Assembly (NCBI RefSeq): GCF_014201115.1
Contig: NZ_JACHDO010000001.1
Span: 7,626,001-7,690,000 of the forward strand
Direction of reading: 5' to 3'
Origin: Nocardiopsis metallicus
GTDB taxonomy: Bacteria; Actinomycetota; Actinomycetes; Streptosporangiales; Streptosporangiaceae
DNA length: 64,000 nucleotides
Of this stretch, positions 40,785 through 50,578 are shown one piece after another (position 1 is the stretch's first letter; each line of letters starts with the position of its first letter). The position numbers were made by a program, and so were the translations under genes. The notes beneath the pieces were generated by a model. That model saw nothing but the letters and a program-made list of their open reading frames with translations. It searched no databases and was not told where the DNA came from.

Positions 40785-42395
40785 ATGGCCTCGCCCACCC
40801 CCGCTCCGATGCCCATGGGCCTCGGCGTCGAGATCGACCGCGCCGTCCGGCTCACCGACGAGGGCCACGTCCTCGTCGGCGGCTCACCTCCCCGCGCCCT
40901 CCGGCTGCCGCCCCAGGGCGTCAGCACCGTCATCCGCTGGCTCAGCGGCGCCGCCCTCGGCCGCCACCGGGAACGTCAGCTCGCGCGGATACTGGTGGAG
41001 GCGGGTCTGGCCCACCCGCGTCCGGCGCCCACCGCCCCGGGCCCCGACGTCGAGGTCGCCGTGGTCGGGTCGGGACATCACCGCGAGCTGGAGACCGTCC
41101 TGGACCTGATCGCGGAGGAGTACCCGCACCTGCGCCTGGTCGTGGTCGGCGCCGTCGGGCTCGCCGCCCGGGTGGCCCGCGAACGCGGTCTGCGGGTGGT
41201 GGGCGTGCCCGTGGACGGGCCGATGACCGGGGCCCAGGCCCGAGCGACGGCGCTCAAGGCCTGCGACGCCGAGGTCATCGCGCTGCTGGACGCCGACACC
41301 CTTCCCGGACCGGGCTGGCTCGAAGCTGCTCTGGGCCACTTCGCCGACCCCGGCGTCGCGGCCGTGGTGCCCCGGGTCCTGGCCGCGCGGACGCGCTGCG
41401 GCCCCCGCGGGATGACCGTCTCCGCGCTGAACGCCCTGCACGCCGACCGCGGGGCCGACCCCGCGCCGATCCTGCCCTGGGGCCAAGGCCACCGCGGCCT
41501 CGGCCAACCCGCCCCACCCAACGAACACGCCTCGGTCGAACCCCTGGAGCCGGTTCGCACACTGTTCGTCCGGCGCGGTACAGCCTGCTCCGATCCCTCA
41601 CTGGGCGCCGCGGCGGAGGTGGACCTGCTGTGGCGGCTGGCCGGGGAAGGCTGGTCGGTGCGGTACGAACCCCGCTCACGGGTGTACGCCGTGATGCCCA
41701 CCGGTATCGGCTCCTACCTGCGTGCCCGGTTCGAGGCCGGGGCCGCCGCGGGGCCGCTGGCCAGGCTGCACGGGCGGCGGGCGGCCGGGCCGGAGCTGTC
41801 CCTGTCCGGCGCGGCCGGTCTGGGCCTGGCGTTGGCCGGTCGGCCCCTGAGCGGACTGGCGGTGTGCGCGGCCGGGGGAGCGTTGCGGGTCCGCGGACTC
41901 ATGAACGGGGCCGGCGTCCCGGCGGCGGACGCCCTGCGGCCGGTGGCGGTGGACCTGGCGCACACGGCGCGCACCGCGGCGCGGGTCGCGCGGACGAGCT
42001 GGTGGCCCGTGGTGGCGGCGGTGGCCGCGGGCGGGGCCGTGGCCGGGATGAGGCCCGGGTCCAGGCCGGGGATCAGGTCCGGAGCCGGGTGGCCCGGACA
42101 CCGGGCGCTGGCCGCGGCGGCCGTGCTGACCGTTCCGCACCTGTTGTCCTGGCGGCGCCGTCACGGTGCGGCCCCGGTGGGTCCGGTGGTGTGGACCGGC
42201 CTGTCGGTCGCCGGTGACGCGGCCCGCTCGCTGGGCACGTGGTGGGGCATGGCCCGGGTCGGTTCCGCGGCTCCGCTGGTACCGCGCGCACGCCCGCCGG
42301 TGTTGTCCAAGTCACTGGAGTCCTCGCAGGTGGCAGGGGGTGCGAAAGACCCCGGCGATAAGCCGCGATCACTGGCCGTGCTAAGTGAACGTTAA
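40785..42395 (+). CDS. mftF: mycofactocin-type glycosyltransferase (MftF-like)
   Basis: A 536-aa protein. The N-terminal 70 residues (LGVEIDRAVRLTDEGHVLVG, then SPPRALRLPPQG) and the LVEAGLAHPRP segment match the MftF head. A GT2 domain follows (about 80-340), with DVEVAVVGSGHHREL, the LLDADT metal motif near 165 and VDLLWRLAGEGWSVRYEP near 290. A C-terminal membrane-associated region with several hydrophobic helices completes it. MftF adds beta-1,4-glucose units to premycofactocin. None of mftA-E is in the window, so this is an orphan copy or the cluster is split. ATG 40785 was chosen; several other ATGs follow closely. Confidence 0.72.
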   Translation: MASPTPAPMPMGLGVEIDRAVRLTDEGHVLVGGSPPRALRLPPQGVSTVIRWLSGAALGRHRERQLARILVEAGLAHPRPAPTAPGPDVEVAVVGSGHHRELETVLDLIAEEYPHLRLVVVGAVGLAARVARERGLRVVGVPVDGPMTGAQARATALKACDAEVIALLDADTLPGPGWLEAALGHFADPGVAAVVPRVLAARTRCGPRGMTVSALNALHADRGADPAPILPWGQGHRGLGQPAPPNEHASVEPLEPVRTLFVRRGTACSDPSLGAAAEVDLLWRLAGEGWSVRYEPRSRVYAVMPTGIGSYLRARFEAGAAAGPLARLHGRRAAGPELSLSGAAGLGLALAGRPLSGLAVCAAGGALRVRGLMNGAGVPAADALRPVAVDLAHTARTAARVARTSWWPVVAAVAAGGAVAGMRPGSRPGIRSGAGWPGHRALAAAAVLTVPHLLSWRRRHGAAPVGPVVWTGLSVAGDAARSLGTWWGMARVGSAAPLVPRARPPVLSKSLESSQVAGGAKDPGDKPRSLAVLSER

Positions 42396-43003
42396 TACCT
42401 GTTACCCAGGGTAACGACATTTGCCCGTGTCGAGGGGTGACCCGACCGCCTGGATCGGCGGTTTTGGTGACCCGTTGTAACCCGAGGTCGGTCAACTGCG
42501 GCTTTGGCCACCGCGGAGCGGAACTTTGTTTCAGGTGTGTTGCCAGCTGTCGCGAATGAGATGACGAATCGCCAGGAGGGTCGGTGTTTCGTAAACGACG
42601 TTTACTCTCTGTAGTTCTCGCATGGGTGTTTGTGCAGGTCAGTGGCCATTTGTGACGCACTGGAGCGACCTTGTTGCTGAACGTGAAACCTTTGACAATT
42701 CTGCGCGAACTTGCTGCCGTTATTGGCACCGTTGTCCTTTCTTGATGCGGCGGTTACCGTCAAGTGTCTAGTTGTCGTCCAGACTCTTGACAATCCGGTC
42801 ACTGAACGTGACTCGGAAGTCAGTGTGTTTCAGTGGTCACCGGGGGTAATCCTCGTGGTGTCGGTTGAGCATGTGCGCTAACTCGGGCTAACCGTTCGGG
42901 GCGCCTCTGCCTTGCCCGCTCCGCGTCACTCCCCGTGTCGGCGACTCACAACAGATCACGACAGGTCAAGCGCCGGGCTCGGCTGTGAGGTTCGGAGATA
43001 GTT
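42396..43003. promoter_or_regulatory. long leader region of the oligopeptide transporter operon
   Basis: 607 bp without a supported gene. GTTACCCAGGGTAAC (42411-42425) is a perfect inverted repeat around one base, just after the glycosyltransferase stop. GGTGACCCG occurs twice around 42435-42480. The part 42,590-42,800 is AT-richer than the surroundings and probably contains the promoter. Confidence 0.45.
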
Positions 43004-43984
43004 TTGGGCAAGTTCCTGGCCAGGCGGCTGCTGAACTACGTTGTGCTGATTTTCATCGCGACGAGTTTCGCCTACCTGCTCGCCGCCACCAACCTTCAGC
43101 CACGCGTCTACTTCGAGCAGATGCAGCCACCACCGCCGCCCGAAGTGGTCAACAGCCAGCTGGACGCGCTGAACCTCAACGACCAGACGCCACTGGCCCA
43201 GCGCTACGTCACCTGGATGAGCGGGGTCCTCACCGGGGACTTCGGCAAGACCATCCAGGGCGGTGACGTCACCTCCCAGATGTGGTTGAAGGCCGGCGTC
43301 ACCCTGCGGCTGATCACCGTGGCCACCATCCTCGGCAGTGCCCTGGGCATCGCGATCGGCGCCTACGCCGCGGTCCGCCAGTACCGCGCCTTCGACAAGG
43401 CCGCCACCGGCGCCTCCTTCTTCGTCCTCTCGATCCCCACCGTGGTGATCGCGATCGTCATCCAGGTCGCCGCGGTGGCGATCAACGACGCGCTGGGCTT
43501 CACCTTCCTCAAGTACGTCGGTGAGTACTCAGCGGGCTTCCAAGGCAACGCCTGGGAGACGCTGCTCAACCGGATCCACCACGCGATCCTGCCGACCCTC
43601 GTCCTCGCCCTGGCACTGTTCGCCGCCTTCGCCCGCTACCAGCGCAACATGATGTTGGACGTGCTCGGCTCGGACTTCGTGCGAACCGCCATGGCCAAGG
43701 GGCTCACCCGCAGGAAGGCGCTGTTCAAGCACGCGCTCAGAACCGCGCTGATCCCCACCATCACCTACTTCACGTTCACCTTCGGCGCGCTGGTCTCCGG
43801 ATCCACCTTCACCGAGAAGATCTACGGATGGCACGGCATGGGCGCCTGGCTCATCGACTCCATCGCCAGGCAGGACGTGCACGTGGTCGCCGCGGTCTCC
43901 TGGTTCATGGCCATCACCATCATGGCGGCGTCCTTCCTCTCGGACATCCTCTACGCCTGGCTCGACCCGAGGGTGAGGGTGTGA
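43004..43984 (+). CDS. peptide ABC transporter permease (DppB/OppB type)
   Basis: A 326-aa permease starting at TTG 43004 with CGGAG upstream. An N-terminal GKFLARRLLNYVVLIFIATSF anchor is followed by a Pro-rich periplasmic loop, then the BPD_transp_1 domain (about 100-320). The EAA-like loop is AMAKGLTRRKALFKHALRTALIP, which contacts the ATPase. It is first in an operon for oligopeptides or nickel-type ligands. Confidence 0.92.
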   Translation: MGKFLARRLLNYVVLIFIATSFAYLLAATNLQPRVYFEQMQPPPPPEVVNSQLDALNLNDQTPLAQRYVTWMSGVLTGDFGKTIQGGDVTSQMWLKAGVTLRLITVATILGSALGIAIGAYAAVRQYRAFDKAATGASFFVLSIPTVVIAIVIQVAAVAINDALGFTFLKYVGEYSAGFQGNAWETLLNRIHHAILPTLVLALALFAAFARYQRNMMLDVLGSDFVRTAMAKGLTRRKALFKHALRTALIPTITYFTFTFGALVSGSTFTEKIYGWHGMGAWLIDSIARQDVHVVAAVSWFMAITIMAASFLSDILYAWLDPRVRV

Positions 43985-44067
43985 CGATGCCGGACAGCCC
44001 CGCCACCCGCACCCGCGAGTCCTCCCCCGACGCCACCGCAGCAGCCATGTTGGAGATCACGCCATGA
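43981..44067 (+). CDS. possible 28-codon ORF between the two permease genes
   Basis: GTG 43981 overlaps the stop of the first permease (GTGA), and the TGA at 44065-44067 overlaps the ATG of the second (ATGA). It reads VTMPDSPATRTRESSPDATA and eight more residues. Perfect 4-bp overlaps on both sides suggest coupling, or that this was once the N-terminus of the second permease. It has no recognisable domain. Confidence 0.35.
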   Translation: MTMPDSPATRTRESSPDATAAAMLEITP

Positions 44068-44969
44068 CCATCGCCACCGAGACGCCCCAGGACGTCCCCG
44101 CCTCGCCACCGGCGCCCAACCGGCTCAAGGACATCGCCCAGCAGCTCCTCGCCACCCGACGCGTCATCGTCGGCATCGTGATCCTCGTGCTGCTGGCCGT
44201 CCTCGCCTTCGTCGGCCCGATCATCAGCCCGTGGAACGTCGGCGAGCGCGACTACGGAGCCCTGCTCCAGGGGATCTCCCCCGACCACTGGTTCGGTACC
44301 AACCGCACCGGCCTGGACATCTTCACCCAGACCACCGCTGGCCTCCAGAAGTCACTGCTCATCGGGCTCCTGGTGGCCGCGATCTCCACGGTGGTGGCCG
44401 CCCTCGTCGGAGCCTTCGCCGGCTACTTCGGCGGACTCACCGACAAGGCCCTCACCTGGATCGCCGACCTCGCCCTGGTGTTGCCCAGCTTCGTCATCCT
44501 CGCCATCCTGTCCCGGCACTTCGTCGGCCAGGGCGGCTGGTTCATCCTGGTCCTGCTGCTCGCGGCGTTCAGCTGGATGGTCACCTCCAAGATGGTCAGG
44601 GGCCTGACCATCTCGCTGCGTGAACGCGAGTACATCCACGCCGCCCGCTTCATGGGCGTGCCCCCCTACAAGATCATCCTGCGGCACATCCTGCCGAACA
44701 TGTCCTCGCTGCTCATCGCGGACGCCACCATCATGGTCAGCACCGCGATCATCGGCGAGACCGCACTGAGCTACTTCGGTCTGGGCGTGCAGTCCCCCGA
44801 CGTCAGCCTCGGTGTCGTCATCGCCGACGGGGCCTCCTTCGCCACCACCGCGCCCTGGGTCTTCATCTTCCCCACGGCCCTGCTGGTGCTGCTGGTCCTG
44901 GCCGTGAACATGATCGGGGACGGGCTGCGCGACGCACTCGACCCCGCCGCCAAGTCGCGTCGGTCCTAG
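44064..44969 (+). CDS. peptide ABC transporter permease (DppC/OppC type)
   Basis: A 301-aa permease. The N-terminal cytoplasmic part ([14 protein letters not shown]...) precedes TM1 ([20 protein letters not shown], about 32-51). The OppC-type core [16 protein letters not shown] is near 72, and the EAA loop [25 protein letters not shown] near 190. GGAG eight bases upstream supports ATG 44064. It forms the heterodimeric channel with the preceding permease. Confidence 0.93.
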   Translation: MTIATETPQDVPASPPAPNRLKDIAQQLLATRRVIVGIVILVLLAVLAFVGPIISPWNVGERDYGALLQGISPDHWFGTNRTGLDIFTQTTAGLQKSLLIGLLVAAISTVVAALVGAFAGYFGGLTDKALTWIADLALVLPSFVILAILSRHFVGQGGWFILVLLLAAFSWMVTSKMVRGLTISLREREYIHAARFMGVPPYKIILRHILPNMSSLLIADATIMVSTAIIGETALSYFGLGVQSPDVSLGVVIADGASFATTAPWVFIFPTALLVLLVLAVNMIGDGLRDALDPAAKSRRS

Positions 44970-44986
44970 TAGGGGAAGGCCCACCA

Positions 44987-47158
44987 ATGAGCACCGAGAC
45001 CATCGTGGACACCGCGTCCGAGAACAGCGACCGCACGGAACAGACCCCTGTCCTGGAGGTCACCGACCTCACGGTCACCTTCCGCGGAATGAACAACAAC
45101 CCCGACGTCAAGGCGGTGCGAGGCGTCAGCTACGCCGTCCACCGGGGCGAGGTCCTGGGTATCGTCGGCGAATCCGGCTCCGGCAAGTCGGTCTCCTCCA
45201 TGGCCGCTATGGGGCTCCTCCCCGACCACGCCGAGATCACCGGCTCCGTGCGCCTGCACGGCGAGGAACTCCTCGGCAAGTCCGACCGGGAGATGGCCCG
45301 CAAACGCGGCAAGGTCATCTCCATGGTCTTCCAGGACCCGCTGTCCGGCCTGACCCCCGTGTACACGGTGGGCGACCAGCTCGCCGAGGCCGTACTCGTG
45401 CACAACCCCAGGGGCGGCAAGGCCCACGCGCACCGCCGCGCGGTCGAACTCCTCGACCTGGTCGGCATCCCCAACGCCGAGGACCGCTACCGCTCGTTCC
45501 CGCACGAGTTCTCCGGCGGTATGCGCCAGCGCGTCATGATCGCCATGGCGATGGCCAACGACCCCGACGTGATCATCTGCGACGAGCCCACCACGGCCCT
45601 GGACGTCACCATCCAGGCGCAGATCCTCGACCTGCTCCGCACCGCTCAGCGCGAGACCGGCGCGGCGATCGTCATGATCACGCACGACCTCGGCGTGGTC
45701 GCCGGTTTCGTCGACCGCCTCCTGGTCATGTACGCCGGACGGCCGGTGGAGATCGGCTCCGTCGACGAGATCTACTACAACAGCCGTATGCCCTACACCA
45801 TGGGTCTGCTCGGCGCGGTGCCCCGCATGGACCTGGAGGACCAGGGCGCGCTCGTCCCGATCAAGGGCACCCCGCCCTCGCTCTCCGCCCTACCGCCCGG
45901 CTGCCCCTTCGCGCCCCGCTGCCCCATCGCGGAGGAGGAGTGCGAACGCGCCGAACCGGAGCTGCTCACCATCGGCTCCTCCCAGCACGGTGGCGAGGGG
46001 CACACCGAGGTCGAGGACACCGGCGTACAGCGCGCCGCGTGCATCCGCTCCGGTGAGATCGACGCCAACGGCTGGACCGCCAAGGACATCTACCCGGTTC
46101 CGGAGATTCCCGAAGCCGAGATCGCCTCGGTCAGGCGCGAGGACCTCCCCGAGGTCCTGCGGGTCCAGGACCTGATCAAGCACCACCCGCTGATGAAGGG
46201 CGCCATCTTCAAGCGCCGGGTGGGCACCGTGTACGCGGTGGACGGCCTCGACTTCGACATCCGCGAGGGCGAGACCCTGGCACTGGTCGGTGAGTCCGGC
46301 TGCGGCAAGTCCTCCACCCTCATGGAGATCCTCGGCCTGGAGCAGCCCCAGCGCGGCAGCGTCGAGGTGATGGGCAAGGACGTGTCCAAGCTGACCCGCA
46401 CCGAGCGGTTCGCGCTGCGACGCGACATGCAGATCGTGTTCCAGGACCCCATGAGCTCCCTGGACCCGCGCATGCCGGTGTTCGACATCATCGCCGAGCC
46501 GCTGCGCACCCACAAGGTCCCGGCCCAGCAGGTCACCGAACGCGTCTACGAGCTGATCCAGCTCGTCGGCCTGAACGTCGAGCACGCCACCCGCTTCCCC
46601 GCGGAGTTCTCCGGCGGCCAGCGCCAGCGCATCGGTATCGCCCGGGCCCTGGCACTGGAGCCCAAGCTCCTGGTGCTCGACGAGCCTGTATCCGCCCTGG
46701 ACGTGTCCATCCAGGCGGGTGTGATCAACCTGCTGGAGGAACTCCAGGCCAAGCTCGGCCTCGCGTACCTCTTCGTGGCGCACGACCTGTCCGTGGTCCG
46801 GCACATCGCCGACCGCGTCGCGGTCATGTACCTCGGCAAGATCGTGGAGGTCGGCGACACCAAGTCGATCTACACGCATCCGAGCCACCCCTACACCCAG
46901 GCCCTGCTGTCCGCCATCCCCGTTCCCGACCCGGAACGCGAGCGGGCACGCACGCACATCGTTCTGGAAGGCGATCTGCCCAGCCCCGCCAACCCGCCCT
47001 CGGGTTGCAGTTTCCGAACGCGGTGCCAGAAGTTCATCACGCTCTCGGAGTCCGACCAGGAGACGTGTACGGGCACCGAACCGGCCATCCTCCCGACCAA
47101 CGGAGGAGACCAGGGATCCGCCTGCCACTTCGCGGAGCGGCAGGCGGGTCTTGTCTGA
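44987..47158 (+). CDS. peptide ABC transporter, fused double ATPase (DppD-DppF)
   Basis: A 723-aa protein with two complete ABC domains. Domain 1: Walker A GESGSGKS near 60, signature FSGGMRQR near 170, Walker B VIICDEP near 190, followed by the oligopeptide-transporter C-terminal Cys cluster ([14 protein letters not shown], about 305-318). Domain 2: Walker [10 protein letters not shown] near 432, signature FSGGQRQR near 540, Walker B LLVLDEP near 560 and a second Cys motif (CSFRTRC near 675). Fusion of the two usually separate ATPases is seen in some actinobacteria. The Cys clusters may bind an Fe-S centre, as described for DppD/OppD. Confidence 0.94.
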   Translation: MSTETIVDTASENSDRTEQTPVLEVTDLTVTFRGMNNNPDVKAVRGVSYAVHRGEVLGIVGESGSGKSVSSMAAMGLLPDHAEITGSVRLHGEELLGKSDREMARKRGKVISMVFQDPLSGLTPVYTVGDQLAEAVLVHNPRGGKAHAHRRAVELLDLVGIPNAEDRYRSFPHEFSGGMRQRVMIAMAMANDPDVIICDEPTTALDVTIQAQILDLLRTAQRETGAAIVMITHDLGVVAGFVDRLLVMYAGRPVEIGSVDEIYYNSRMPYTMGLLGAVPRMDLEDQGALVPIKGTPPSLSALPPGCPFAPRCPIAEEECERAEPELLTIGSSQHGGEGHTEVEDTGVQRAACIRSGEIDANGWTAKDIYPVPEIPEAEIASVRREDLPEVLRVQDLIKHHPLMKGAIFKRRVGTVYAVDGLDFDIREGETLALVGESGCGKSSTLMEILGLEQPQRGSVEVMGKDVSKLTRTERFALRRDMQIVFQDPMSSLDPRMPVFDIIAEPLRTHKVPAQQVTERVYELIQLVGLNVEHATRFPAEFSGGQRQRIGIARALALEPKLLVLDEPVSALDVSIQAGVINLLEELQAKLGLAYLFVAHDLSVVRHIADRVAVMYLGKIVEVGDTKSIYTHPSHPYTQALLSAIPVPDPERERARTHIVLEGDLPSPANPPSGCSFRTRCQKFITLSESDQETCTGTEPAILPTNGGDQGSACHFAERQAGLV

Positions 47159-47231
47159 CCCACGGTTCACCCAAGGCAAGGTCGACGCCGCCCCGCGCGC
47201 CGACCGGACCACCCCTAGGAGGAAGATCCCC

Positions 47232-48944
47232 TTGCGTATCGGGAAAGCGCGTTACCTCGCGCCCGTCGCCGCCATGGTGCTGCTGGCCAGCGCCTGCGCG
47301 ACCGGCGATGATTCCAACCAGGACGACGCCCGCGAGGAGCAGGCGTCCCTGCCCGGTGAGGACCTCAACCCGGCGGACCGCGACGACCTCCAGGACGGGG
47401 GTGACTTCGTCTGGGCCCTGAGCGAGTACGAGCAGCAGCACAACATGCACCACGTCAACGGCAACAAGGGCGACGTCCGCCGCGTCATCGCCGCCGTCAT
47501 GCCCTCGGCCAGCCGCTACGACGCCGAGGGCGGCTTCGCCCCGAACGAGAACTACGTCCTCGAGTACGGGGTGAGCGAGGACGGCCTCGAGGTCGACTAC
47601 ACCCTCAACCCCGACGCCGTCTGGTCCGATGGCAACCCCATCACCTGGGAGGACTACGAGGCCACCGTCATCACCCGCAAGGGCGAGCGCGACGGCGACT
47701 TCGAGATCCTGTCCACCGTCGGTTACGAGTGGATCGACGAGGTCGTCCAGGGCGACGACGAGTACTCCTTCACCCTGAAGATGAACGAGCCGTTCGGCGA
47801 GTGGCCGACCCTGTTCTCCCCCGTGTACCCCAAGGAGTACATGGAGGACGAGGAGCTCTTCGCCGAGGGCTACGACAAGGACATCCCGGTCACCGCCGGC
47901 CCCTTCGGCGACGTGGAGTTCGACGACGTCGCCTCCCGCATCACCGTCCACAAGAACGAGGACTGGTGGGGAGAGGAGGCCAAGCTCGACCGCATCATCT
48001 TCTCGGCGCTGGACACCAGCGCCCAGGCCGGTGCCTTCGCCAACGGCGAGGTCGACGGCTTCTACCTCGGCTACGACGCCGCGGGCTACGAGCGCGTCAA
48101 GGACATGGACGACACCTACTTCACGCGCGCCGTCAACCACGGTCACCGCTTCACCGCGCTGAACGGCTCCAGCCCGCGCCTGGAGGACAAGCGCGTCCGC
48201 CAGGCCATCGCGCTGTCCATGGACCGCGACACCCTGGCCAATGTGGCCCTGGGAGCCGTGGACTGGCCCATCACCGGTGAGGTCAACCGCCTCCTTCGCT
48301 CCAGCCAGCACGGCTACCAGGACAACAGCGGCGACCTGGGCGACCGCGACCTGGAGCGCGCCGCCGAGCTCCTCGACGAGGCCGGCTGGACCCTCGAGGA
48401 CGGTGACGAGTTCCGTACCAACGAGGACGGCGAGACCCTGACCCTCGCCTACGTCGCCTCCGAGGGCATGGACCTGGCGGTCGACGAGGCCGAGATGGCC
48501 CAGCAGATGCTGGCCGAGGTCAACATCGAGGTCGACGTCCAGCAGGTGCCCGCCAACGCCCTGTTCTCGGAGTACGTCACCCCCGGCAACTACGAGATGG
48601 TGACCTACGTCCTCGTCGGCACCAGCCCCTACTCCTCCAGCACCAAGGGCAACTACGGCATGCCGCTGGACGAGGACGGCGAGGACTGGGGTGCCAACAA
48701 CAGCAAGCACTCCACCCAGGAGATCTCGGACCTCTTCGACGACCTCGCGGTCGAGACCGACCCGGACCGCTACGCCGAGATCGCCAACGAGATCGACGCC
48801 CTCCTCTGGGAGGAGGTCGTCACCATCCCGCTGTTCGAGCGTCCCGGTTTCTACGTCCTCAAGGACAACCTGCACAACTGGGGTGAGTACGGCCTGGCCG
48901 CCGACTACGTGTACGAGGACATCGGTTGGGCCAAGGAGGACTAG
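47232..48944 (+). CDS. peptide ABC transporter substrate-binding lipoprotein
   Basis: A 570-aa SBP_bac_5-type protein. The start was set at TTG 47232 because AGGAGGAAGATCCCC precedes it and it yields a clean lipoprotein signal (RIGKARYLAPVAAMVLLASAC). An in-frame TTG at 47151 would place about 27 charged residues before the signal. Features: DYTLNPDAVWSDGNPITWED near 120 and NGSSPRLEDKRVRQAIALSMDRDTLA near 315, the conserved SBP_bac_5 block. It delivers peptides or similar ligands to the permeases encoded upstream. It comes last in the operon, unlike the usual first position. Confidence 0.93.
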   Translation: MRIGKARYLAPVAAMVLLASACATGDDSNQDDAREEQASLPGEDLNPADRDDLQDGGDFVWALSEYEQQHNMHHVNGNKGDVRRVIAAVMPSASRYDAEGGFAPNENYVLEYGVSEDGLEVDYTLNPDAVWSDGNPITWEDYEATVITRKGERDGDFEILSTVGYEWIDEVVQGDDEYSFTLKMNEPFGEWPTLFSPVYPKEYMEDEELFAEGYDKDIPVTAGPFGDVEFDDVASRITVHKNEDWWGEEAKLDRIIFSALDTSAQAGAFANGEVDGFYLGYDAAGYERVKDMDDTYFTRAVNHGHRFTALNGSSPRLEDKRVRQAIALSMDRDTLANVALGAVDWPITGEVNRLLRSSQHGYQDNSGDLGDRDLERAAELLDEAGWTLEDGDEFRTNEDGETLTLAYVASEGMDLAVDEAEMAQQMLAEVNIEVDVQQVPANALFSEYVTPGNYEMVTYVLVGTSPYSSSTKGNYGMPLDEDGEDWGANNSKHSTQEISDLFDDLAVETDPDRYAEIANEIDALLWEEVVTIPLFERPGFYVLKDNLHNWGEYGLAADYVYEDIGWAKED

Positions 48945-49085
48945 TCATCGTCTTCGGATGATGCCTCTCCGCTGAGTTTCTCCGCGGAGTCTCTCCACCG
49001 GTTCCGCGCGGTGTCCGCACCGGGCGCCGCGCGGAACCGGCCGACGCGGTGAGCGTTCGCCAGATGTTCTGAAATGTGACACTGA

Positions 49086-49119
49086 GGGCGTCGGCCCCCT
49101 TCACCAGGGGCCGGCGCCC
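49086..49119 (+). terminator. terminator of the peptide transporter operon
   Basis: GGGCGTCGGCCCC (49086-49098) pairs with GGGGCCGGCGCCC (49107-49119), with one G-U pair. TTCGCCG follows. It is about 140 bp after the stop. Confidence 0.7.
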
Positions 49120-49237
49120 TTCGCCGTCCCCGGGATTCGGCGGCGAAACAGACGGTCGGAGTGCCGGGGCACCCCGCTGCCTGACAGAATCGTCGGAGTC
49201 CGACACTCCCCCCGCCCCGCTCGTTGGAAAGTTCCAG

Positions 49238-50416
49238 ATGCGACTCCACCCTCTCGCCGCCGCGTGCCTGGCGGTCCTGTTGTGTGCGGCCCTCACCTCC
49301 TGCTCCCGCCAGGAGGAGGACTCCGACGAGGCCTTCGATCCCCCCGTAGGGGCGGCGGTGGACCCAGGCGCCGGGGAGGCGGACGACGCCAGCCCGCCCC
49401 CGGAACCGCCGGAGGCGGAATGGTCCTTCGGTACCCCCGTCGGCTGGGCCGACCAGCCCAAGGCGGTCGCGGCCCCCACCCAGGACCCGGCCGACGAGGA
49501 CACCACGGCCGAGGACGGTGCTGACGAGGACGGCGACTCCGCGGAGTCCTCGGCGGACCCGGCGGACCCCGGGGACGAGCCGCCCCTTGAGGACGAGCCG
49601 GTCGGCCCCACCGAGCACCCCGGGGTGACCGGTGGAGCCGGGGGCGAGACGGTCACCGCCACCGACGCCGACGAACTCGCCGAGCACCTGTCCGCGGCCG
49701 AACCCCTGGTGGTCGAGGTCGAGGGCGACATCGACCTCGACGGCACCGTCCGGGTCGCCTCGGACAAGACCCTGCTCGGCGTGGGCGAGGGAGCCGAACT
49801 CACCGGCGGCGGCCTGATCGTGGACGGTTCCAGCAACGTCATCCTCGCCAACCTGGGCATGGTCTCCGAGGGCCCCGCGATCGCGGTCCGCGGCGGAGCC
49901 CACCACGTGTGGGTGGACGGCTCCACCTTCTCCGGGGGCGAGGACAGCGCCCTGATCTCCGTCACCGAAGGGTCCGACCACGTCACCCTCTCCTGGAACC
50001 ACTTCACCGAGGCCGAGTCCGCGGTCGTCATCGGCGGCCGCGACGACCAGCCCGGCGCGCTGCGCGTGACCGTGCACCACAACTTCTTCGACGGCACCTC
50101 CGGCCGACACCCGCGTGCCCGCAACGCCGAGCACGTCCACGTGTTCAACAACTACTTCCGGGACAACCCCGAGTACGGGGTCGAGTCCGCCTACGGATCG
50201 AACGTGCTGGTCGAGGGCAACTACTTCGAGGGCACCCCGGTGTCGGTGTCCACCGAGACCGACGAACCGGGCAACGTGGTCACCCGGGACAACCTGCTGG
50301 TCGACTCCAAGCAGCCCCAGCTGCGCGGCAACGTGCCCGACCCGCCCTACGCCTACGAGCTCGACGACACCGTCAACGTCCCCGAAGTGGTCATGAACCG
50401 AGCCGGCACCGACTGA
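49238..50416 (+). CDS. pectate-lyase-like lipoprotein (PL1 beta-helix)
   Basis: 392 aa. The lipoprotein signal (AACLAVLLCAALTSC, Cys about 23) is followed by about 110 very acidic, Pro/Asp/Glu-rich linker residues. The C-terminal part is a right-handed beta-helix of pectate lyase family 1: TDADELAEHLSAAEPLVVEV near 152, DKTLLGVGEGAEL near 185, SWNHFTE near 255 and the catalytic-site region GTSGRHPRARNAEHVHVFNN near 287. Such lyases cleave polygalacturonate; a plant-debris niche would fit. The lipid anchor and long linker are unusual for a secreted lyase. ATG 49238 is supported by the signal peptide. Confidence 0.83.
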   Translation: MRLHPLAAACLAVLLCAALTSCSRQEEDSDEAFDPPVGAAVDPGAGEADDASPPPEPPEAEWSFGTPVGWADQPKAVAAPTQDPADEDTTAEDGADEDGDSAESSADPADPGDEPPLEDEPVGPTEHPGVTGGAGGETVTATDADELAEHLSAAEPLVVEVEGDIDLDGTVRVASDKTLLGVGEGAELTGGGLIVDGSSNVILANLGMVSEGPAIAVRGGAHHVWVDGSTFSGGEDSALISVTEGSDHVTLSWNHFTEAESAVVIGGRDDQPGALRVTVHHNFFDGTSGRHPRARNAEHVHVFNNYFRDNPEYGVESAYGSNVLVEGNYFEGTPVSVSTETDEPGNVVTRDNLLVDSKQPQLRGNVPDPPYAYELDDTVNVPEVVMNRAGTD

Positions 50417-50421
50417 CCACG

Positions 50422-50449
50422 CCGGTGGGAACCGGTCGGCTCCCACCGG
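50422..50449. terminator. terminator after the pectate lyase gene
   Basis: CCGGTGGGA (50422-50430) pairs with TCCCACCGG (50441-50449), six bp after the stop. Confidence 0.6.
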
Positions 50450-50578
50450 TACCGGCAGTCGTGCTGATCCCGGGGCTCGGGTGGGAGCGGTCTGCCCGGG
50501 ACCGCGGGGCCTTCATCCGGTGGCCTCAGCCGGCAGGAGAGCGGGTTCGCCGGCGGGAACCGGATTCCGGTCGGCGGA

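Noticed and set aside
47037-48875. 612-codon frame antisense to the binding protein gene
   Set aside because: It is Val/Gly/Leu-rich shadow coding, while the + strand protein has a lipobox and the SBP_bac_5 signature.
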